From Epiperipatus broadwayi (Eukaryota > Onychophora > Udeonychophora > Euonychophora > Peripatidae): a DNA stretch of 64,000 nucleotides. A model generated the notes under the pieces. It did not search any database and was not told the origin of the DNA. It saw only the letters and a list, made by a program, of their open reading frames with translations. Location of the stretch: the NCBI GenBank assembly GCA_028023455.1, contig JAQFVV010012397.1, positions 3,864,888 to 3,928,887 on the forward strand. Reading direction: 5' to 3'. The translations under genes and the position numbers were made by a program. This document shows positions 25,157 to 35,224 of the stretch, in pieces; positions within the stretch are counted from its first letter, which is position 1, and each line of letters starts with the position of its first letter.

Positions 25157-25338
25157 CATATTTTGCGGGTTCATCCGTGTTAAAAACTTTTAATATCAAT
25201 TTACTGACGTTTCGACTTGATCACACAAGCCATCCACAGAGTTATAACTCTGTGGATGGCTTGTGTGATCAAGTCGAAACGTCAGTAAATTGATATTAAA
25301 AGTTTTTAACACGGATGAACCCGCAAAATATGTATTTT
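25151..25338. repeat. Perfect 188-bp palindrome
   Basis: The two arms of 94 bp are exact reverse complements about the centre 25244/25245 (GTTA/TAAC), with no loop. Each arm reads, outward from the centre, CTCTGTGGATGGC, TTGTGTGATCAAG, TCGAAACGTCAG, then an AT-rich part and CACGGATGAACCCGC. The GAAACGTC box recalls the terminal repeats of Penelope-like elements, and a decayed Penelope-like element lies 760 bp away. The exactness suggests a recent origin or a hairpin artefact. Confidence 0.85.
25250..25283 (+). ncRNA. Hammerhead-like motif in palindrome arm (mirrored at 25206-25239)
   Basis: Reads CTGTGGA, T, GGCTTG, TGTGAT, CAAGTC, GAAAC, GTC. GGCUUG and CAAGUC pair as a 6-bp stem with one G-U pair; GAAAC and the following GUC match the second half of a hammerhead core. 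The first box has U where A6 of CUGANGA is expected and there is one extra base before the stem, so catalytic activity is doubtful. Confidence 0.3.
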
Positions 25339-25396
25339 ATATATTTAACCCGTGCAAATCTTCGTTTTAACATATATATATATATATATATATATA

Positions 25397-26089
25397 ATCA
25401 TAAATTGCCAATAGGTAACTGGTTTCTAAATATAATTTATAATCCTTTATGTATACAGATTTCCATAACAACATATTCTAATATTCTATTAGTAATCAAA
25501 ATTTAAAAACCAATAGAATATTACAATCCATTGTCCATGCAGCTTCTATAGATAAAACATGGCCAACATTAATCTATTGAGATAACTTTGACTACACATT
25601 GTAATATTCTATTGATTTCTTAAGTTTTGGCTATAAGACTGTGAATATACAACACTAGTAACTTGAGTGCAGAGGACATTAATGAGATTTGAATAACAAA
25701 ATGATGTGCATACTTACTCATATTTATATACGGTAAAAAAACAAAACAAATCAAAATGCTTTTGATAGCAAGTGGAGAAAATATATAGTTCTTAAATTAA
25801 AGGATATTTTGAGATATTTTTGGTTTCAGCTGTTTTGAATCAAGTTATAAATAAAATTTACCAATTCTTATGAAAATAGAATGGTAAGTTTAAATCCAAA
25901 AAAAAAAAAAAAAAGAATTATAAATCACCAATATTTCAAAATTAGAAATAAAAAAATAAGTCACCAAAACTTTTTCTCTCTTGTAACTCGGAGTAGATAA
26001 AGAAAAGAAAGTAAACAGGATTCCTTTTTATTTATAGAGTTAGCATTATTGGTAATATGCTAAGCCTCCTTTATTTTGCATTTAAAATT
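25397..26089. other. AT-rich DNA, nothing recognised
   Basis: Contains an ATATTCTATT/AATAGAATAT inverted pair near 25475-25525 and a short A-run near 25897-25913. This could be the 3' part of the adjacent Penelope-like element but shows no coding signal. Confidence 0.4.
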
Positions 26090-27250
26090 AGTCCTTTCTA
26101 TGCACACCACATTAGTTGTTGTAGGCTCAAATGTGTGGCTGAGTTTTTTTTGTGCTTTAGAAATATGAATTTGTGGTCTGGATTTCTTTTAGCTCTTCTA
26201 TGGAAGTATTGATGTTGAAACAATCTTGTTGGAGGACTGGCATGTGATTTTCCAAAGTAGGCAGCATTGCAGCTAGTTTGTCTGCAAGAAATCTTGTAAA
26301 TAGTGTGAGGGATATGTTCAGTGGAAAATTTATCTTTGGAATTCAACCAGCTTACTATAGATGGTGTGCAAAAACTAACTTTATATAAGTCCAAGCAGAT
26401 GTTTATACTTTGAAAAACTTTAGGGATATAGGGGAATGATATTTAGGGTCTGTTGACAGATGGTATTGATCTGAATCAGATCTTGTAAAGTTTGTTGAGA
26501 ATATTGATGTGTTCTATATTTGTATCCAGCAAGGCATAATTCATTAATGTATTTTTCAATTTTAGACTTATGGGCTGATTCTAACTTTTGGGATAGCATA
26601 ATTATGTTCATTGGGAGTTGTGGATTCAGGATGTATAATACTTCTGATTTCAAAGAGTTTGATTAACATTTTATAATTTAATTATGCACTACCCATTTGA
26701 ATGCATAGGTTTAAAAACTTTATTCCTTTGAAGGAGTCTTCCTGTTCTATGTTCCAGATTAATGTAGATTTCTCTATAAGAATATGTTTGATGTTGTTAA
26801 TTTGGAGCTCTGGAGCAAAGTTGAAGATGTCATTGACATATCACATATACTATCCTGGGTATGTTTTTCCAAGTATTTGGGGAAGACATCAATCTCAAGA
26901 TTCTTCAGAACAAGGCTGGATATTTCACTTATGGTAGTCTCATTGGCTAGCCATTTTCCATAGATTAGTGTTGTCCATTGAAGAAAGTGATTATGTCTTG
27001 ATCAATTCAATTTAAAGACAATAATAGAACTGATTATTTTCTGTGGATAATTAGTTGTTGATAGCATGTTTTATAACATTGATTATTTTATGTTTATTGT
27101 GACCATACAGCTCAGTGATATCTAGAGATGCTATCCTGCATTGTTTGTTAATAGTTGTATTTTTAATTTTATTAATGCAATCAAATGAGGATTTGATGGT
27201 AAAAGAGCTGTATCCTAATTGGTCAGTGAGCCTTCTCATCCATTAGATAT
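26090..27250 (-). mobile_element. Decayed Penelope-like retroelement (RT + GIY-YIG)
   Basis: Minus-strand fragments appear in Penelope order. At 27239-27051: TDQLGYSSFTIKSS, then SLDITELYG, the reverse-transcriptase motif A region. At about 26840-26823: YVNDIF, the place of the catalytic YxDD box, with the first Asp replaced by Asn. At 26653-26420: a linker frame with KIEKYINELCLAGY. At 26394-26098: a GIY-YIG endonuclease-like segment with TIYKISC, a Cys pair, AAYFGKS and TRLFQHQ. Frames are broken between these pieces, so it is a dead copy. In intact members the reverse transcriptase copies RNA and the endonuclease opens the target DNA. Confidence 0.7.
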
Positions 27251-27393
27251 TGCTATGAATATGATATCAAAATTAAGATATCGAAAGCTGTTTAGCATAT
27301 AATAATAAAAACTTTTATTTTAAAGCTTTTCTTATTTAGAGTACCTAATTGTAATTGTATAAGAAAAGTTAACCAATGCATATAGAATTAAAA

Positions 27394-28481
27394 ATGATAA
27401 ATGTATATTATTTTTGTATTTTAATATTAAATGCTATTTTATTTTATACTTTTGTTTCATTAAATATTATATATGTTATTTGAGCTTTTACTGATTACAA
27501 TCATTGTTTTAATTATAGGTTGGGTTATCAACCTGAGTGTCTTCAGACTATAATTTGTTTATTATTTTATATATTATTTGCATCATTCTCTTTGTTGATT
27601 GGTATTATTGGATTATATTGAGGATTAAACATTTTAATAATAATAAAATATTATTTTTTAATAAGGAAATATATAATATTATATTGAGTAATTTGTATAA
27701 TGTCTTTTTGTTAAGTTCTCTCTCTTGTACATATTTGATTATTCAAAGCTTATGTAGAGACTCCAATTTCAGGATCAATAATTTTGGTGAGAGTATCAAT
27801 AAAGTTTAAGGAATAAGAGGTAAAGTTTAAGGAATTAGAGGGTTGTTCAATTTTCGATAATTTTGAAAATTATTACTTTAAAATTTAGGGATTTATTTGT
27901 TAGGCTAAGATTATATGGGGGAAATGATAACAAGAATAATTTGTATCAACTAGTGGATAAAAACAGTAATTTTTTATTTATCAGTTGGGCATATATGATT
28001 AATAATTTGGTCAGTATTTGTTATATGTGAGGGGTTAATCCAGCTATATGAATAATAGTTAAACATAGGCTTTACTCATCTGGATTGTTTTGTTTATCAA
28101 GAGTATCTTTTGAGTAATACTATTCATGAAAAATGGCAGTTGCAAAAAGAATGATACATTTATTTTCTAGGTTAGGATTACTTTAATTTTATTATGTGAT
28201 GTGATAATTATTATAAATATAACAGCTCCACCCTCACTCAATTTGTTGAATAGATTGGAATTTTCAAATCTTGAATTAAGGTTCCTTAAAGTTCAGTTTG
28301 TATAATTATGATTATTTTTACTTTGTTTTTTAGTTTAGTGTATAGAACATATTTATATTCATTTTCTCAACATGGGCAGATTATTTTTAGATTAAATAGG
28401 ATTAAAATTATTATAAGTAATGAATATGTAATATTATTATTACATTTGGTTCCAGTGAACATGTTATTATTAAATTCTTAA
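27394..28481 (+). pseudogene. ND4: Nuclear copy of mitochondrial ND4 (NUMT)
   Basis: Read with an invertebrate mitochondrial code and allowing several frame changes, the segment follows NADH dehydrogenase subunit 4 from its first quarter to its stop codon: FVSLN, YMLFELLL, IVLIMGW, GYQPECLQ, LLFYMLFASFSLLIGI, LVHMWLFKAYVETPISGSMIL, SLSLYGG, MMTSMIC, SVGHM, KHSLYSSGLFCLS, TAPPSLNLL, YLYSFSQHGQ and SNEYV..LLLHLVP before TAA at 28479-28481. Conserved Trp positions use TGA; the Ser of SLSLYGG and MTSMIC uses AGA; Lys uses AAA. The + strand here is T- and G-rich like ND4 sense DNA. About 80-90 N-terminal residues are missing or unrecognisable. A 21-bp tandem duplication lies at about 27806-27848. 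Nuclear translation is blocked by many stops, so this is a pseudogene. Confidence 0.88.
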
Positions 28482-30239
28482 ATAATTATGATATATTAGG
28501 AATTTTTAATTGAAAATTAAACATATGACTATATTAATATATGAGTGATATAATTAAAGATTTGAAGGTTTTTAGTTTTTTAACTTATTAGAATATTTTT
28601 GAAATATGAATTCATAAAGTTTTATACAAAAATACTTAAGTTCTACCTTTTAGCCACAAAACTAAAGAAAGCTTTCCACATTTTAGGGAAGCATATATGA
28701 TAGGACAATGTTAGCAGTATATATCTAACAAACTTATCCTTAATATTACAACTTATATACATATATACAATTAAGGTCTTTGATTATTATTTTTTAAATC
28801 ATAGGAATAGGTATGGACACAAGTAAATAACTATCCAAACTATTAATGTCAATGATTATATATTAATCGACACTTATTAATGACAAAAACATTATATGTA
28901 ACCTTGAACAATTCTCAGCATCATTTTAAAGGCAGTCAATAATATCCTATTTTCAAGCTATACAGCATTAAAAAATTTACTAATTCACATGTAGTTATTT
29001 AGATAAATTTATTAAAATGATTGAATTAATTTATTTCCAAAAGTATGTATCTCACAATATCTAATGTATTTAATTAACTCACATCTTCCCCACCCCAAAT
29101 GCATTCACTTATGTTTATTAAATAAAATTTATCTATGCAGAAATCTCAATTCAAATTTTACAGTAAAACTTTATTTTTATCTTATTAATTATAAATATTG
29201 CTACATTTTTATTTATTATTGTCAAACTCATTCCACTCACAACTTTGACATCATCACCTCAAATAAATACAATAATGATTATTACTAATCATTTTTAAAT
29301 TTCTTTCCTTTTTATTTGGATTATGGTTAATGTTGGGATATATAATTAGCTTTCCTAAGCAGGCTATTAATAAGAGCTAATTAATACCTCTACAGAAGTA
29401 ACATATAGTTAATAAATTTATTAGGATCATTCTATCAATCAGTATATTATTATGGTGCTAGAAGAACAACTATTCTTTTTTTAATTCTTTTTTTAAATAT
29501 CCAAAATATAACATAAGATAAAAAACAAAACTATTATATCAATTGAAATCCATAAAATTAAATATATAAAATCTTTTCATTAAATAAAAAAGTTCAAATG
29601 TAATAAATGTATGTGTGATATGTTTAACCAGTCTTTAAACATATATTCATTTTCTTTCTAAAGTTTTTTTTATTTACATGGAAGTCTGCAGTGACATTAA
29701 ATACATAAAAAAACAACTAACTTACATATTTTTTTTCTAAGAATGAGAATATTCTAAGTTGACTTACTGAATGCACTGTTAGCATCTTGATAATTCTTGT
29801 GCAAGGTCAAACAATTATAGAAAGTATAATTAAATGTATTTGGAGAAAATTTAGATATAGAAGACATAGAAGGTTATCTTACTTCAGCTAATCCAGACAA
29901 TTCAAGAGAAAGGAAAACCTAAAGAGTTTTGTTTATTGTTTCACAATGAAATAGTATTTCATTAAGCACTTTACTTAAACTGTTTTTTTTTAAATTTCTC
30001 ATCCAAGCTCTCTATTAGCAGGAGAAAAAGCTCAGAAAACCAATGTAAATTAGAAAAATGGAGCACTTGCACAAAAAGCAGAATGAATAATAATTATTTT
30101 TGATCCTTATATAATTTGCTTTTATGATTTGTCTATGTTAGTCACCTTAGAGAGAATTCTAATGAGATGTTATTCATTAAGTACACATTGATAGAGATTA
30201 AGTATAATTAAAATAATTATACTGACCTCACATAAAGCT
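28482..30239. other. AT-rich DNA, nothing recognised
   Basis: The sequence directly after the ND4 stop might continue the mitochondrial insertion, but I recognise neither ND4L nor a tRNA there. The rest is plain AT-rich DNA. Confidence 0.45.
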
Positions 30240-31040
30240 ATAAAGCTATGAATCCAAGATGAAATCACAGCAATGTTTTCAATTTAACTTCATTTGCACA
30301 GATCTAAACTCAGTTCAATATCTATCCATTTTGGTATTTTTTGTTTTAATAACCATAATCACCATCATCCTTTGGTCAGGATTGGTGTTAAATCACTAAA
30401 AATCATGTGATCACCATTTATTATAGTGTACCCAAGCTGTTAAAACAACATCAACACTCTCCATACATAAGTACAAAGAATACAAGCCATAGTAATCAAT
30501 GGATACTAGAAGGTCAGTGCATCAAAATCCTTATCTAATGATTATTCATCCAATATCCCCAAATGATTTTCTAGCTTGTGGTTTTCATCAGTGAGAAACC
30601 TTGGATCTGTGTCTACTGCACCTAGATTTTTGGATCTAATACAAATTTCCTATTCTAGCCAAAGAAGGACAGTGACTATGCTTATTAAAAAACATGACAC
30701 CAAAATGTATAGTTACTGAACTGGATTCAGATCTGTATGACTATACAGGTGAATCACCTTGGATTGAAAACATTATTGCCTTTTTATTTTGGACTCATAG
30801 ATTTATAATTAACTAACAAGATAAAAAATGGTTTCTGGAGGGTTGCATTAAATCCAAAATTCTAGGTACAGTGCTCTCAGATCGAAGGCTTCTTATTGAT
30901 AAAGACTACAAAGTAAAAAACTAGTTACAGGATAATGAATGAATAGATAAATAGGGATTTTGCTGCACAAGATTTCTAGAATTCATTGATTACTATGGTT
31001 TGCATTGGTTAGCACTACTGTATGGAGAGTTGCTACTGTG
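30240..31040. repeat. Interspersed repeat family R, copy 2, compound foldback
   Basis: Two nested inverted pairs. Segment A (about 30446-30650: ACTCTCCATAC, AATCAATGGATAC, CAATATCCCCAAATGA, CTGCACCTAGATTTTTGGAT) is mirrored by about 30800-31040 (CTAGGTACAGTGCTCTCAGAT, GATTACTATGG, GTATGGAGAGT). Segment B (about 30245-30330: CCAAGATGAAATCAC, CAATGTTTTCAAT, CAGATCTAAACTCAGTT) is mirrored by about 30695-30790. The same blocks occur in copies 1 and 3, so this is a family with several hundred bp per unit. Confidence 0.75.
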
Positions 31041-31159
31041 TTAATTCACTAATAAGTGATTTAATCCATTTTTCCAATTTTCATGGTAACATTTCATCAA
31101 AATACTTAATTAAAATGTGATATCAATGATAGAATTTCCAAACTAGCAAATTTTCAAAT

Positions 31160-34110
31160 AAACACTATGACCCTTGAACAATTATTAGATTTTTTTATGG
31201 AAAAGTATATTCATTTTCTTACTTCAGCCAGATTAGAAAATGTAGTATTTTCTGATCATCTAGCCCTATGTGTTCAAATAGAAGCAACCAACAATGCTAC
31301 TCCTTCTCATAATCATACAATTAGATTACTAACTGAATCTACAATTCCAGAGGCCATTCCTTCTGAGGCATATATATATTTTCAAAAGATAGATATATTG
31401 AACAGACCCATAGAGAAAGCCTGGTTTGCTTTCATTGGCATACTTCAGACATTAATTTCTCATCACACCCTAATATGAAGAAGACCACTTGCACTTCTTA
31501 AAGACATGGATGAAATTAGCTATTGTATCAAATCCTATATGTCAGAATCTTTTACTATTGAAGATATATTGTCTCTGAAGATTAAATATAAGGCTAAATA
31601 GAAGCCAGTGGCTGACTACTTGTCTGTTAAAAGGGCCAAAATTTATCTTGCTCAACAACACTGTTGGACTAGGGGTTACTTTTACTGGGGTTTAGGAGCT
31701 AACAAGATTTCCCCTACACCTAACACATTTAAAATAGATAGCTCATCATTATATTGGCATTCCAATGATCTATGAGATATTTAAATTCTACAAACAGAAA
31801 TTAAACAAATCAATGTGTTTTTGATTCCAGATAGTCTGACACTGTGATTCTGGAGAATCATGGCATTATGGAAGAAATGCTAAAGTACAAATTGCAAGCT
31901 ATGCCTGATAGTGTTCATCCAGGATTGTATGCATACCATGGTTTCTCATGCAACATCTTAGTAACTTTACAGTGCTAATTATTTTTTGAAATGATAAATT
32001 ATCTTTCAGAATATATAAAAAAATATTCCACACTTATACCCGATAACACTAGTTTTCTTTATTAAAAAAAGACCAGCCACTCACTCTTCAGAACATAGTC
32101 CTATCTCTATGTGTCTAGGATACAGGATAGAATATTAGAAAGCATTTCTATCTCTCAGTTGCCAAGAATTACTCATCTCCTATCCTGGCCATAGGTCAAA
32201 CTAAAATCTTGATCAACACTATAAAATATCACAGAAAATGGGCTGCTATTGCTGTCCAGCTGTATATTAATGCAGCCTTTGATTCTGTTAATATTCACAT
32301 CCTTCTCCATGGTAATCTATCATCATATTTCTCACCAGATGCATACATTTCATAGGGATCTCTCTTAGTGCCCTGTTATTCATTTCCTATATTAATCCTC
32401 TGCTACATGCCATCGATAATCAATTACCAGGCATATATGTTCCAAGATTGGCCAAACACATTAATATTGTTTCTTATATGAATAATGTGCACTCATATTC
32501 TTGCATTCATCTATCTCTTTATCTAAATTATGTGCTATAATAGATCAATATTCTGACAAGTATGAGCTCACTATGAGTTCCTCAAAATCTGCCATTTAGC
32601 TCAAAATCTGCCATTTGGAACATTTATACAGGACAGAGATACAATACCAGATTTAAGGCAGATCCTCAAAAATTCTTAGGGTTGCCATATCCAGATCTCA
32701 TTCTCAAATGTCAAGAGATATTCAGAAGGATATCATTTATGCCACAGCTTGCTTAACCAAAAGATTATCAAAAGTTTACCTGTCTCTCCATGCAAAGGTT
32801 ATGATTCTCAACATTAAAATCATGACCAAAATGGCTTGTCATTTTATTTAATACAAACTATTCTTGTACAAAAATCGTTTAACTTTATTTTTATGATGAT
32901 TCGCATATTTGGATATGCACAAATTACATTTTCAGTTCAGCCTACTGATAGACCTCCTCCTCAGTCTAAAACTTGATGCAGTGATTGACCTTATCAAATA
33001 ACACTGTACAATATATTAATTTAGATAAATAGTGTGTAAAAGGTCTGCCTATCCCTCGCATATGTATATATAAATGGATTATTCTTCTGTACTTTGAGGG
33101 GTCAGAATGACTAATATGTCAACATTGGTAGGATGACAACCTTAGCACTATCAAGGGCTTTGAATGTTCCATCATCAGATTTTCAATGAAAATGGAAGGC
33201 TAAAGTGTTGTGAGTTGAAATAGTTTGAATCCTGTCCATTAAAGTATAAATATTGGCTATCTTAATATAAAGCTGAGTACTGATTATATATATGTGTGAG
33301 GATAGTAATCTAGACCAACTGATGATTGCTGGTTTAGCATGAAATATGTATATTGGTGAATATTTATCTTTTCAACATTTGTGTGATCAGGTGGGTCAGC
33401 AATATGAGATGGCACCGAGAGTGGTGGGTCATGTGAAAGTCTGAGTTCGAACCCTGCACACATTACATATATAAATGCAGGTTTAAGCCTGTACAATATA
33501 TTAATTCAAATAACATATAGTAATTACTAGTGAGACCTTCAATAATAAGATTAAAATCTGGGAAACAAATAACCTCATGCACCCAATAATAAATTCTTTT
33601 CTGCCGCATTGGAGGTTGACTAATGATAGAATTATTTCTCTTTTCAAGTATTGGCCCGTGAAATCTAAATCCTGGAATTTGCTATTAAAATCAACCTTAA
33701 TTCAATCAGCACTAGTTGGTTTCTGTCTTATAAAAGGGGGATGAAAAAGATCAATCCTTTGTGCCAACTATGTAAGCAGCATGAAGAAACTTTTGAGCAT
33801 TTAATTCTTTTTTGCATAGGCCTCTCTATCTCAAAATGTTTTATTTTCCATAACATCAAAATTAATTATTATCTTGCCATATCACTGAGAGGTAGTATAA
33901 AAACCAGATCTATACTGTTCATCATTAATGCCATGCGGACTGCCTGATATAAAAAATATTCAATCCATTATGCTTCAAAGAAGAAATTTACATCATAAAC
34001 AAGTTGGCCAAAATTATGGCTCAAGATCAGCTCCTTACTTCGAAGGGCAGGTTTGTTGATACATGGAAACAGATAAATATCACATAATATCCTGATTGTT
34101 TATTTGTCCA
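31160..34110 (+). mobile_element. Decayed LINE with endonuclease, RT and C-terminal zinc knuckle
   Basis: At 31167-31478 an open frame carries RLENVVFSDHLALCVQI, the C-terminal SDH box of an AP-type endonuclease. Downstream, in changing frames: SSEHSPIS (start of the reverse transcriptase), YINAAFDSVNIHILL (motif A; AAFDSV at 32272-32289), a GSLL..P segment (motif B), VSYMNNVHSYS (motif C; YMNN at 32475-32486 in place of YADD), and YSDKYELTMSSSKSAI. At 33741-33947 a frame holds CQLC-x7-FEHLILFC, the Cys/His knuckle at the C-terminus of many LINEs, then KTRSILFIINAMRTA. The catalytic Asp pair is lost and stops abound. It is the longest recognisable element here, with a 5' truncation inside the endonuclease. 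Confidence 0.8.
33022..33506 (+). mobile_element. Possible tRNA-like insertion in the LINE, 18-bp direct repeats
   Basis: CTGTACAATATATTAATT at 33004-33021 is exactly repeated at 33489-33506. The interval contains an A-box-like TGGCACCGAGAGTGG (about 33411) and a B box GAGTTCGAACCC (about 33442), so a SINE of a second type may have inserted here and duplicated its target. The first part of the interval could still be LINE sequence, so the boundaries are uncertain. Confidence 0.35.
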
Positions 34111-35094
34111 GATTAATTCAAGGTAACTTTGTAGTAAATCATTTAAATACTGTCACATTGTCTCTAATGGATTATACCTATTTTATAAATGATTCTTTCT
34201 TTGAACACTATCATGAATCAGACTTCAACCAGAGTCACAGACTGATAAGCTGATGCATCTGATTACTCATCTCTGTATCAATACTGAATTTATGTAATAT
34301 AGTCTATCTGAATTGTTGATAACAAGCATGGTGGCTGTTAACTAGTCTTATAGTTTCATTTGCTAAATGGTGTCTATCTTTCAGTTTGTAAATCTTTGAC
34401 CTAGTATCTATGCATTATTTCCTAATTAATTAATCAATCTTGTGTCTAATTTGCCTATTACAGACTAATAATCAATGTACATTGTCAATTTATTGTTTAT
34501 GATACTCGTGTATTTTTTAATATTTTAATAAATATTTTGAGAAAGTAAAATAATCGCTGTTTACTTCTAAAAAGGAACAAAATTGCTTGCAATGAAGCTC
34601 TCTTGCCATTATTTGATTTACTATATTAACTACTAAATCTATATTTATAATTTCTGGAAAAATATATGAGCACATAACATCTTGTAATGCATAATACAAT
34701 GTAGGATAAAAATGTCATGCTCCATATGTTTTTAAAGAGGAAAATAAAGCATGCTTGGCATTTTATCTGTTAAAATTGTAATTAATTTGTTTACGATGAT
34801 TTTTTTTTGATCAGCAGATTCAAAATGGTAGCACATATATATTTGTTTTAAGTTTATCTTTTAAGAGATAGTAAGGTTAGTAACTCTTTATGAAGATGTG
34901 TAGATGTTTGCTATTAACCCAGTAGACTTATTTATGTAATATCTTTTAAACCATATATTTTTCCCAAACAAGGTAAAATGCAAATGCTGTTTTTAAATCA
35001 TCACATTATTGATTTATCAGTTTTATAGCCATTTTTAATAGTTTGTCATAAATCCTTTTGGCAGAAGGGTGTTTACAATTTTTTAAAAATTATA
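34111..35094. other. AT-rich DNA, possibly LINE 3' remnant
   Basis: The first few hundred bases may be the 3' untranslated part of the preceding LINE. Beyond that nothing is recognised. Confidence 0.4.
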
Positions 35095-35106
35095 TCACTT
35101 TTATTT

Positions 35107-35212
35107 ATTTTTCTCATGGGTCATAGCATCCGCTGGGAAGCAAACCCACCAACCCAGGACAGCTGCTTGTAAAGCGGCTGTCACTGACCTCTCGACCACC
35201 AATGCTTGACAG
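35107..35212 (-). mobile_element. tRNA-derived SINE, copy 4, with 12-bp target-site duplication
   Basis: The minus-strand body GCATTGGTGGTCGAGAGGTC to CAGCGGATGC spans 35126-35205, followed by TATGACCCATGAG and an A-run. TCACTTTTATTT at 35095-35106 is repeated at 35213-35224. The A box, B box and anticodon stem are well preserved. Confidence 0.9.
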
Positions 35213-35224
35213 TCACTTTTATTT

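Noticed and set aside
27537-27809. 90-codon ORF with standard-code start
   Set aside because: It lies out of frame with most of the ND4 reading; it is a shadow of the mitochondrial insertion.
33284-33496. 70-codon minus-strand ORF
   Set aside because: Antisense to the LINE and its tRNA-like insertion; no independent support.
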